Assembly (NCBI GenBank): GCA_029252405.1
Contig: JAQXBM010000098.1
Location: 1-64,000, forward strand
DNA: 64,000 bases
Direction: 5' to 3'
Source of the DNA: Crocinitomicaceae bacterium
Lineage (GTDB): Bacteria; Bacteroidota; Bacteroidia; Flavobacteriales_D; Crocinitomicaceae
Below the pieces are notes generated by a model. It had not been told where the DNA came from. It ran no database searches and saw only the letters and a program-made list of their open reading frames with translations. Each line of letters opens with the position of its first letter. The stretch's first letter is position 1. This document shows positions 24,017 through 31,991 of this stretch, piece after piece. Both the position numbers and the translations under genes were made by a program.

Positions 24017-27000
24017 TCAATTAGTCACCGGCAACACAATCTCAAACGTCGTTCCAACGCCCAGCTCAGTGTCAAAATCAATCGTTCCTTGATGGTTCTC
24101 AACGATCTGCTTCACCATCGCCAATCCAAGTCCAGTTCCAGTGCTCTTCGTAGTGAAATACGGCACGAAAATCTTCCCAACTTTCGAAGGATCAATTCCC
24201 ACACCATTGTCAGTAATTTTAACATATACCTTTTTGTCTTTCCGGGTCATCTCAATGGTAATCTTACCTGTTCGATCTGGAGGAATCGCTTGAATAGAAT
24301 TCTTGATTAAATTGTTGAACACACGCACAAACTGATCCTTATCCGCCATCACGAAAATCTCATTAGGATTCACCGTAATATCCATTTCAAACTTCTCAGG
24401 AACTTTAAATACTTCCGCAACACCGCGAACCAGGGAAACAAGATCAAAGCGTGATTCCAACGGGTTTGGCATTTTAGCGAATGACGAGAACTCATTGGCA
24501 ATGTTCGTCAATGCGTCAATTTGCTCGATCATTGAGTTGGCTACTTTTTGCAATTTCTCTCCACTTTTCGGATCATCAGGATCATAAACGCGGAGTAATT
24601 GCTGCACACTCAACTTCATCGGTGTAAGCGGATTCTTAATCTCATGTGCAACCTGTTTCGCCATTTCGCGCCAAGCAGATTCACGCTCACTCTTCGCCAA
24701 TTGCTGAGCCGCAAATTCAAGCTCCAACAACTTCTGGTTGTAATCTTTTACAAGGGCTCCAATCTCATCTTCGCGATCGTAGGAAATCTGTTCGTTGTAC
24801 TTTCCAAATTTCACGCTAGCAAAACTTTCCTGCAAGATTCTAAGCGGAGATGTCAACCAAGCTGAAATGAAAATCGCCAACACAATGGAGATTGCCAAGA
24901 GCAGAATAAACACGTTGATAATCGCCACCATGAACTTTTGGATTTGATTTTCAAACTCGCGTTGTTGTCCAAAATGCTGAAGGTTGATGAAGCCCATGCG
25001 ATCGCCCTTCTTATTATAGAAAGGAAGGTAGGCGGATGAATAATCCAATTTTCCAATGTTTTCGTCATGAACGAACTCACTAATTTGATTGAATTTCATC
25101 TCCTGCAGAGCAACGGGATTCATCTGCTCGCTGAGCAACCCAACGTTAAACACCTTCGGACGAGAAGTCGCTAATAAATACCCATCGTTGTCATACAGGT
25201 TGATATCAGTGTAGAAAACCTTCGCAAACTTCTGAAGAATGTATTGCATATAGTTTCCATTCTCATCGATGGAAAGTTCTTCGAAATCTCCGAGTTTGGC
25301 TTTTACTTCGGTCTGCACGGAATTCAACTTTTCCCGAATTACGTCATCCGTGTACTGATTATATTGATTGCTCACAAAGACTCCGCTTCCCCAACCGAAG
25401 GCCAAGAGCGATAAGAAAACGAGTGAAATCAATACCAATTGTATTTTCATCGCCAAACTAAAAGTCTTCCTGTTGGATTGACTAGCGCTATATCTGAAAA
25501 GCAAAGGGAGCAGGAGCAAGCCAAAGAAACTGAACAAGTACGAAAAGGACGTGACCAAATCAATAGCTGTGAAGTTTTTGCTCGATAAAATCACGACATC
25601 ATTGCCATCTTTTTTGAGGGCGTAGTGGTTGAATTCACCAAAATCAAAAAATCCTTTTGTCCCAATTTCCGATGGAAGGATTGCCTGATGAGAAGAAGGA
25701 TAGTTGAAATCACCGTACTTCGTCACCAATTGTCCTTCATGATATTTCGCGATGGAGTATGCTTCCAGTGTTTCAAAGACACTCGTCTGCTGCGAAATCA
25801 ACAATCGTGGAAAACCGATTTCCTCTGGAATCTTCTTCGATTTCAATGTGCAGAAGAGAACAGCAGTTGCTGTAGTGTCTTTTGAAGTCAACGGCTGACG
25901 AATGATATAACTATACTGACCCGAATAATCAGAAATGAAATAAATATTCGAATCTATTTCAGACGCCACTCCCGATTTGTGAATGATATCTTGAAGTTCA
26001 GTATACAGTGCATCCGGATCCTTTCGGTATTCAATCAAAGGCTTTTTATCGGCATCAAAGAGGCTAAATGACATTTCATAACGCTCCCAGTATCCGTTGA
26101 ACAAGCGACGCTCCATTCCTTCCTGAAAATAAGAAAAACTCATTGCTTGGGGTGAACCAATAAATCGTTGAAGGAAATTGTCCTCTTTCACCTGATCTGC
26201 CAGTTGGAAGTATTCGGCCTCTGTAACAATGTTCTTTTCTGTAGCCAATTGATTCGCATACAATTCGCGCTCGCTACGTTCCCTTTTTTGGTTGAAATCA
26301 GCAATATTGGCCGCCGTGATCAACGAGAACAAAAGAAGCAAAACGAGTCCAGCACCAAGTTGTTTGATTGCGCCAAAACGATAGATCAGGTAGACCATCA
26401 ACCCGTAGAGAAGAGCAGGAAACAGCCCGTTGAAGGATAGATCATTGCCCTCGCTAATTTCGTAAAAGAGGAAAAAGCAAGAACCAAAAAAGGTAATCAT
26501 GGCCATTTGAACGGTTGTCCATCCAACGGCTTTGCATTTAATTATCGTGTCGCGAACGAGCAAGTAAAAAGCGTAAATGAAGAACCCAATGCTTGCAATG
26601 GCGATCATTGAGTAAATGTTCAGCTCAAACAACTGATCAATAATTAAAGGAATGGAAGAATCTTCGATCAATCCGCGAAGGAGATGAACGAGCAATTCCC
26701 ACCAAGCAACTGAACCAATGAAGAAACCAGCGGCTAGCACTTTTCCGAGCGTCCCTTTTCTGAACAAGGATAAAAGTTGCCGCACCTCATACATAATGTA
26801 GATGAATATGCTCACGTTTACCGCGTATTCGACAAAATTAGGGAACCAATCATCCGTTCCGTAAAGGCTTGGTTCATGAACTTCTGTGCCCTCCATGAAA
26901 TTGAGCCAGCCCATTTCAATGGAGAGGTAGCGGAGTGCAATAATCACCAAAGGAACGACAAAGCGTACTTTCTTCGGCAGGGACTTGCCTACCTTTGTGA

Positions 27001-27661
27001 GCAGCAAAATCCACAAGGCGATGGAGCTCATTAAGAGAAGAAAAAGCATCACCGATTCCCACCGTGTGATCGTCTGTACTTCATCTGGAACAATCGAAAA
27101 TGCGAATGAATCATCTTGCATTTTCACTTGATACCCTTGTTCTTCTTCTAAACTGATCGTAGCTAAAAAGGGTAGACTTAAGTCTTCTGAAAACTCATTA
27201 ATCAGCGCACGATTTTCGTAAGAATAATTCTGTTTGATGAGAAATGAACCACAGACTAAATAGTCCCCAACTTCTATCGTTTTTGCAAAGTACCAGCCAT
27301 TTTGGAGGTCTAGTATTCCGTCCTCCGGGAAGTGAATTTCCGCGTAACGAAGAATGGGGAGCTGATTTGTATTCCAGTAGACGAGTGAGTCGTTTCGGTA
27401 AACATGAAAGCTCATAGAACTACTAGAGGCACCGACTTGGCGCCAAATGTCATCTATGCTCGTATAATTAATGGACTTTTTGAAAAACTCAAGTTCACTG
27501 TCGAGTAAATCTTGCTTGGCGTGAAAGTCTTCTTCGAAGGATTGAGATGCCGTCTCCGCGTTTCCGTATGAATGAACTGAAAAAAAATAAATCCCAAAAG
27601 TGACTGTACAAACAACCGCAGCAATCAGGATATAATATTTCTTTAACAGGCTTTTTATCAT
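24017..27661 (-). CDS. Large polytopic sensor histidine kinase (NtrY-like layout)
   Basis: A 1214-residue kinase. After TM1 comes an extracytoplasmic domain (about 30-205), then a block of eight or so helices (about 205-460), a second extracytoplasmic domain (about 465-735), two helices, a third external domain (about 805-945), TM, HAMP ('SAWLTSPLRILQESFASVKF'), a DHp helix with the phospho-His in 'MAKQVAHEIKNPLTPMKLS', and a HATPase with 'DNGVGIDPSKVG' and 'STGTGLGLAMVKQIVENHQG'. All catalytic boxes are intact. No response regulator is adjacent. It lies 10 bp after udk. Signal and target unknown; the three external regions are unusual for one kinase. Confidence 0.9.
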   Translation of the reverse strand: MIKSLLKKYYILIAAVVCTVTFGIYFFSVHSYGNAETASQSFEEDFHAKQDLLDSELEFFKKSINYTSIDDIWRQVGASSSSMSFHVYRNDSLVYWNTNQLPILRYAEIHFPEDGILDLQNGWYFAKTIEVGDYLVCGSFLIKQNYSYENRALINEFSEDLSLPFLATISLEEEQGYQVKMQDDSFAFSIVPDEVQTITRWESVMLFLLLMSSIALWILLLTKVGKSLPKKVRFVVPLVIIALRYLSIEMGWLNFMEGTEVHEPSLYGTDDWFPNFVEYAVNVSIFIYIMYEVRQLLSLFRKGTLGKVLAAGFFIGSVAWWELLVHLLRGLIEDSSIPLIIDQLFELNIYSMIAIASIGFFIYAFYLLVRDTIIKCKAVGWTTVQMAMITFFGSCFFLFYEISEGNDLSFNGLFPALLYGLMVYLIYRFGAIKQLGAGLVLLLLFSLITAANIADFNQKRERSERELYANQLATEKNIVTEAEYFQLADQVKEDNFLQRFIGSPQAMSFSYFQEGMERRLFNGYWERYEMSFSLFDADKKPLIEYRKDPDALYTELQDIIHKSGVASEIDSNIYFISDYSGQYSYIIRQPLTSKDTTATAVLFCTLKSKKIPEEIGFPRLLISQQTSVFETLEAYSIAKYHEGQLVTKYGDFNYPSSHQAILPSEIGTKGFFDFGEFNHYALKKDGNDVVILSSKNFTAIDLVTSFSYLFSFFGLLLLPLLFRYSASQSNRKTFSLAMKIQLVLISLVFLSLLAFGWGSGVFVSNQYNQYTDDVIREKLNSVQTEVKAKLGDFEELSIDENGNYMQYILQKFAKVFYTDINLYDNDGYLLATSRPKVFNVGLLSEQMNPVALQEMKFNQISEFVHDENIGKLDYSSAYLPFYNKKGDRMGFINLQHFGQQREFENQIQKFMVAIINVFILLLAISIVLAIFISAWLTSPLRILQESFASVKFGKYNEQISYDREDEIGALVKDYNQKLLELEFAAQQLAKSERESAWREMAKQVAHEIKNPLTPMKLSVQQLLRVYDPDDPKSGEKLQKVANSMIEQIDALTNIANEFSSFAKMPNPLESRFDLVSLVRGVAEVFKVPEKFEMDITVNPNEIFVMADKDQFVRVFNNLIKNSIQAIPPDRTGKITIEMTRKDKKVYVKITDNGVGIDPSKVGKIFVPYFTTKSTGTGLGLAMVKQIVENHQGTIDFDTELGVGTTFEIVLPVTN

Positions 27662-27671
27662 ATCCTCGGGT

Positions 27672-28289
27672 TCACACTTTATGCTCCGTCAGACGCTGTG
27701 AAATTTCTTCGGTTAAATTTTGGAAATCTGAATCGGCGTTGGAGTCGTTTCTGAATAAGAAATCAGCATCGTCTTGGTAAGGTAGCAAATAATTGTCAAA
27801 GCAAGGGATAACGTGATTTTCCCACTGATAAAGGATTGCTTCACGCGAATATCCCCGAGTTTCTTGATCGCGGTACAAACGACGATCGAGCTGAATTTTT
27901 TGATCTACGTGAATAAAAACCGAAAAATCCAGGAGCTCGCGAACCTTTGGATAATGAAAAAGAAACAGTCCTTCCACAATGAGAACATCCGATGGTTTTA
28001 TGGTAATCAAAACGTGCTTGTCTGGAGGCGAATTGAAGTGATATTCCTTTACGATGATTTCCTCACCGTTGACTAATCTCTGGAGGTCAGCGACCAACTT
28101 TTCTTCGTCAAGAGCTGTGGGTAAATCGAAATTCACCTCGCCATTTTTGTCTATTTGCTGGTGTTCAATTGGACGGTAATAGTTATCCATTGAAAACACA
28201 CTCGGACGAAGATCTTTATATTCCGTGTACAGTCGATTCAACAACGTTGTCTTTCCTGATCCACTACCACCACAAATTCCGATTATCAT
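27672..28289 (-). CDS. udk: Uridine kinase
   Basis: A 205-residue P-loop kinase. The Walker A motif is 'GICGGSGSGKTTLL' (about 4-17), followed by 'SMDNYYRPIEHQQID' and 'NFDLPTALDEE', both typical of uridine kinase, and the lid arginines in 'QLDRRLYRDQETRGYS'. It phosphorylates uridine and cytidine to the monophosphates in pyrimidine salvage, in the cytoplasm. The start overlaps the stop of the upstream secreted-protein gene (ATGA), and the giant histidine kinase follows 10 bp later. Confidence 0.92.
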   Translation of the reverse strand: MIIGICGGSGSGKTTLLNRLYTEYKDLRPSVFSMDNYYRPIEHQQIDKNGEVNFDLPTALDEEKLVADLQRLVNGEEIIVKEYHFNSPPDKHVLITIKPSDVLIVEGLFLFHYPKVRELLDFSVFIHVDQKIQLDRRLYRDQETRGYSREAILYQWENHVIPCFDNYLLPYQDDADFLFRNDSNADSDFQNLTEEISQRLTEHKV

Positions 28290-29509
28290 TTCTTCTTACG
28301 TTCAAATTCTACCTCACCTTTACTACCCAACTGATCAGTATTAAAAACCAAAACAGTATTCGGCAAATTTACGGTAAATTCTTCTTTCTTTTTTGGATAA
28401 AGTACGCTACTCGGGTTTACAATTGCACGTTCCGAATAATCGTTGTGCGAAGAGGTCTGACCTGCCTTGTAATAGATGATGCTCACTTTGTTGTATCCGT
28501 TATGATCCAAGTGATATCCCACGCCCTCATTCAATGGATAAATCCCCAGTTTTAGATCCTTATTTTCGATAAAATAATTCAAATTCATCTTATTGAGTTC
28601 TTTCCATTCGCCTTCTTCGTACACGTGCAAAATAAGTGCTGCACCATTATCGCTTCGTTCTGCTCCCATCATGTAAAAATTCCCGTTGATTTGGGCAAGA
28701 AGTCCTCGTTCCACAGTGTGCTTTTCCTCTAGGTAGTAGCTCCCTGTAGTTCCAAATCCGATATTCTCGATGGTCAATAAATCAGAAGGAGCTTCCAAAA
28801 AGGTTCCCGTTTTCTCTTTTCCCTTGGATGTAAATGCGCGTGTAGTCCACCCTGTCTTTTTCGTGCTGTATCCGCGAGCGGCAAAGTGAATTTCATCACC
28901 CGTAAAACCAATGTAGTTCCATTGCCCAATGTTTTCATCTTTTAGATCTGCATTTGGAATCGCTCCGAGCTCAACAGCGTAGCACAACATGTTATGATGC
29001 GTCATGAAGGTTGCAAATTCACGAACGCACTTGCCTTTTTTATCAGCATATCTGAAGTGGTGCACCAAGGCTTTATCTGTTACAACGACATTAATTAACT
29101 CCAACTTGTTGTAATCGTAACTGCCCAATTTTTTAATAGCACTTGAAATTGAAGTCGATGTTGTTTTCACATTTCCAGCAGAATTTAACTGATTGAAATA
29201 AACTTTTCCGCCATCGAGTTCAAGGTTGTCCAAAAAGTAAACGTATCGCGCATTTTCACTCGCCAAGTAATAGAATTCTTCGTTTCGAGGTCGAATCTTT
29301 TGATCCCATATGCTCTCTTCAGCATCACCAACCAAGGTCAAATTAATTTGTGGCTTCGCCATGTTCGGATCTTTACTCATGAGAATCACTCCCATCCCTT
29401 TCCACTCAATGACATCCGAGAAAGCATGATCGACCATTGGAATCGTAAACTTTTGGGAGAAGCCACTGAAAGCGATCAGTGACATTAATATTACAAGAAC
29501 TTTATTCAT
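28286..29509 (-). CDS. Secreted protein of unknown function
   Basis: Start set at ATG 29509 (MNKVLVILMSLIAFSGFSQKF, signal peptide), 19 codons inside the tracked ORF. The mature protein (about 390 residues) reads as repeated beta strands, possibly propeller-like, with phrases such as 'ENARYVYFLDNLELDGGKVY' and 'QWNYIGFTGDEIHFAARGYS'. No cysteine pattern, sorting domain or catalytic motif is recognised. The stop overlaps the start of udk, so it shares a transcript with udk and the histidine kinase. It is probably periplasmic. Confidence 0.75.
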   Translation of the reverse strand: MNKVLVILMSLIAFSGFSQKFTIPMVDHAFSDVIEWKGMGVILMSKDPNMAKPQINLTLVGDAEESIWDQKIRPRNEEFYYLASENARYVYFLDNLELDGGKVYFNQLNSAGNVKTTSTSISSAIKKLGSYDYNKLELINVVVTDKALVHHFRYADKKGKCVREFATFMTHHNMLCYAVELGAIPNADLKDENIGQWNYIGFTGDEIHFAARGYSTKKTGWTTRAFTSKGKEKTGTFLEAPSDLLTIENIGFGTTGSYYLEEKHTVERGLLAQINGNFYMMGAERSDNGAALILHVYEEGEWKELNKMNLNYFIENKDLKLGIYPLNEGVGYHLDHNGYNKVSIIYYKAGQTSSHNDYSERAIVNPSSVLYPKKKEEFTVNLPNTVLVFNTDQLGSKGEVEFERKKK

Positions 29510-29569
29510 AATTTTTGTACTTTGTGTGCTCGTTTTGATCAACAATGATCGTGCTAAAAATAACAATCC

Positions 29570-30232
29570 ATGTTATCTAATTCAAAACTGAACCAAATTG
29601 CGCGTACGCTTTTTCTAGCGCTCGCACTGCCAACCCTTGTATTCGCGGCTTCGTCTTTCTTAGTAAAGAAGGAGAAAGAATTAAAAATTGGAAAGAAAGT
29701 TCCAGCAATGGATATTCAAATGAATGCGATTGATGACAACTCGTATTCGCTTTCAGACTTCAAAGGAGAAAACGGAACAATGGTTGTTTTTTCTTGCAAT
29801 ACGTGCCCATTTGTGGTTGGAAATGACAACTTCGACGGTTGGGAAAAACAGTACAATGATTTGTACGAGAAGGCACAAGAAGCCAACATTGGTTTCGTGC
29901 TAGTCAACTCAAACGCAGCGAAGCACGAAGGTGTCGATGCAATGGATAAAATGAAAGAACGCGCAGAAGCGCAAGAATATAAAATGAATTATTTGATGGA
30001 TGTTGATTCCAAAGTTGCCGATGCATTTGGAGCGAAAACAACACCTCATTTGTACGTTTTGGATGCTGATGGGAAATTAGTGATGAGAGGAAGCATCGAT
30101 AATTCTTGGGACAGCGACCGAGAAGAACTAGAAACGTATGCGCTTGATGCAATTAACTTTTTAACAAACGGAATCAAACTACCGAATACTACTCCAGCAC
30201 CAAGAGGGTGCAGTATTAAGAGAAATAAGTAA
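29570..30232 (+). CDS. Exported peroxiredoxin/thioredoxin-like protein
   Basis: A 220-residue protein with an N-terminal signal or anchor (about 10-30, 'ARTLFLALALPTLVFAASSF') and an AhpC/TSA-like thioredoxin fold. The motif is C76-N-T-C79 in 'VVFSCNTCPFVVGND', as in the PRX_like1 subfamily, with the cis-proline loop 'AKTTPHLYVLDADG'. It may reduce disulfides or peroxides outside the cytoplasm. It ends 'PRGCSIKRNK', a conserved-looking Cys tail. It stands 38 bp before the first T9SS protease and could be co-transcribed with it. Confidence 0.88.
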   Translation: MLSNSKLNQIARTLFLALALPTLVFAASSFLVKKEKELKIGKKVPAMDIQMNAIDDNSYSLSDFKGENGTMVVFSCNTCPFVVGNDNFDGWEKQYNDLYEKAQEANIGFVLVNSNAAKHEGVDAMDKMKERAEAQEYKMNYLMDVDSKVADAFGAKTTPHLYVLDADGKLVMRGSIDNSWDSDREELETYALDAINFLTNGIKLPNTTPAPRGCSIKRNK

Positions 30233-30270
30233 GCCGATCGATTGAAAGGTTGATCAAGAACTATTGAATT

Positions 30271-31938
30271 ATGAAAAAAACACTACTCGTTATCTGCGCG
30301 TTCGCCGTGGCAGGATTTAGCACAATTGCACAAACAACTGATCTTGGTGGTCCAATTTCTTGGAAGTCAAATTTGCGCATGGATGAAATCGATTACGAAA
30401 CAATGCGCGGTTTTGATGAAACTGTTGTTGCTGCCGAAGACGCAATTAACGATGAGAATAAATCGCAACCTTGGAGATTTGGTTACAAATACGACACGGA
30501 TTTCTCGCTTCAAAATTCTGGAACGTGGGAAACCTTGGCTGATGGTAGTAAATTGTGGAGACTTGGAATCACATGTGATGGAGCAATTACAGTAAACTTG
30601 CTATTGGAAGATGTGAACATTCCTGCAGGAGCCTCTTTGTACCTTTTTGATCAAGATAAAACGAACAAGATTGGTGCTTACACTGTTCGAAACAACCGCG
30701 AAGATGGATTGTTGGGAACGGAATTGATCTACGGAGACAACATGATTGTGGAATACCACGAACCTGCAAATGTAGCTGGGGAAGGATCTTTTACGATTTC
30801 AAATGTGATTCACGGATACAGAACGCTAACGCACATTCAAGATGTTTTAACGAAAGCATTGAACAGTTCAGGAAACTGTAACATCGACGTGAACTGTCCA
30901 TTGGGAGATCCGTGGAAAAACCAAAGTAGATCTGTTGCGATGATCGTGGTAGGTGGCAATGGCGCTTGTACTGGTGCACTCATCAACAACACATGTAATG
31001 ATGGAACGCCATATTTCTTAACGGCGAACCACTGTTTGGGTGGAAGTACTGGAAACTGGGCATTCAGATTTAACTGGGAAGTTGCCGAAGGAGATCCAAC
31101 CTTATCATGTGCCACAACAACAAACACTGCGACGTCTTACAATTCTTCATCTGCTCATGATCAAACGGCAAACGGAGCGACGTTATTGGAAAACAGCGGA
31201 AGTTCAGATTTCGCATTGTTGGAAATTGACAACATGGATGTCAACGATGCTATCACTTGGGGTCTTTTCTATGCAGGATGGGATAACACGGATGTTCAAT
31301 CAGCAGTAACAGAAGCAATCGGTATTCACCACCCATCTGGAGATATCAAAAAGATTTGTCGCGCATTCGATACGGGAAATAACATCAGTCACTCAGTTGT
31401 AGGTGGAGCAGATGTTTGGTTCATCGACGCTTGGGATGACGGTGTTACGGAGCCTGGGTCATCAGGGTCACCATTGTTTGATCAAGAAGGAAGAATCATT
31501 GGACAATTGTACGGAGGAGCTGCTGCTTGTAGCGGAACGAATAACAATGGACAGTACGATTTCTACGGTCGTTTTGGAACATCTTGGGATCTTGGAGCAC
31601 AAGAAATTTTATCTCCAGCTTCATGTGGGCCAGAGCAAACAACAGACAACGGATACGATCCAAATCCAGCAACAAACTCGATCGAAGAATTGACTTCGAA
31701 CTTGTTTACAGTGAGTCCAAACCCAAGTGCTGGTTTGTTCACCATTCAATTAGAAGACTTAACAGACGATGCAGTTATCACAGTATTGGACATGACCGGA
31801 CGCGTTCTTTTAACAGAAAACGCAACGTACGGAATCACGTCTTTACTTGATTTAACATCTTCTGCAAATGGAACGTACATCGTTCGATTAACTTCGAGCA
31901 TTGGTTCTGAAATGAAAACAATCGTAATTAATAAATAA
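30271..31938 (+). CDS. T9SS-secreted trypsin-fold serine protease (lysyl endopeptidase-like), copy 1
   Basis: A 555-residue protein: signal peptide (MKKTLLVICAFAVAGFSTIAQ), propeptide-like region to about residue 200, peptidase domain and a C-terminal T9SS domain ('SPNPSAGLFTIQLEDL', 'ITVLDMTGRVLL'). The catalytic triad is visible as H254 ('FLTANHCLGG'), D313 ('SSDFALLEID') and S398 ('EPGSSGSPLF'). Multiple cysteines around the domain ('NIDVNCPLGD', 'GACTGALINNTC') match the lysyl-endopeptidase group of S1 peptidases. It is exported to the cell surface or medium, where it digests proteins. The paralogue follows after 53 bp, with a CCTTGA/TCAAGG hairpin between. Confidence 0.9.
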   Translation: MKKTLLVICAFAVAGFSTIAQTTDLGGPISWKSNLRMDEIDYETMRGFDETVVAAEDAINDENKSQPWRFGYKYDTDFSLQNSGTWETLADGSKLWRLGITCDGAITVNLLLEDVNIPAGASLYLFDQDKTNKIGAYTVRNNREDGLLGTELIYGDNMIVEYHEPANVAGEGSFTISNVIHGYRTLTHIQDVLTKALNSSGNCNIDVNCPLGDPWKNQSRSVAMIVVGGNGACTGALINNTCNDGTPYFLTANHCLGGSTGNWAFRFNWEVAEGDPTLSCATTTNTATSYNSSSAHDQTANGATLLENSGSSDFALLEIDNMDVNDAITWGLFYAGWDNTDVQSAVTEAIGIHHPSGDIKKICRAFDTGNNISHSVVGGADVWFIDAWDDGVTEPGSSGSPLFDQEGRIIGQLYGGAAACSGTNNNGQYDFYGRFGTSWDLGAQEILSPASCGPEQTTDNGYDPNPATNSIEELTSNLFTVSPNPSAGLFTIQLEDLTDDAVITVLDMTGRVLLTENATYGITSLLDLTSSANGTYIVRLTSSIGSEMKTIVINK

Positions 31939-31991
31939 GAACTGCTCGCCTTGAGCATATCAAGGTAGAATTACTCAATTAAACTAGAACT

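Noticed and set aside
30326-31850. Several ORFs of 60-96 aa on both strands within the protease gene
   Set aside because: They overlap a gene with a complete signal peptide, triad and sorting domain and have no credible protein pattern; they are shadows.
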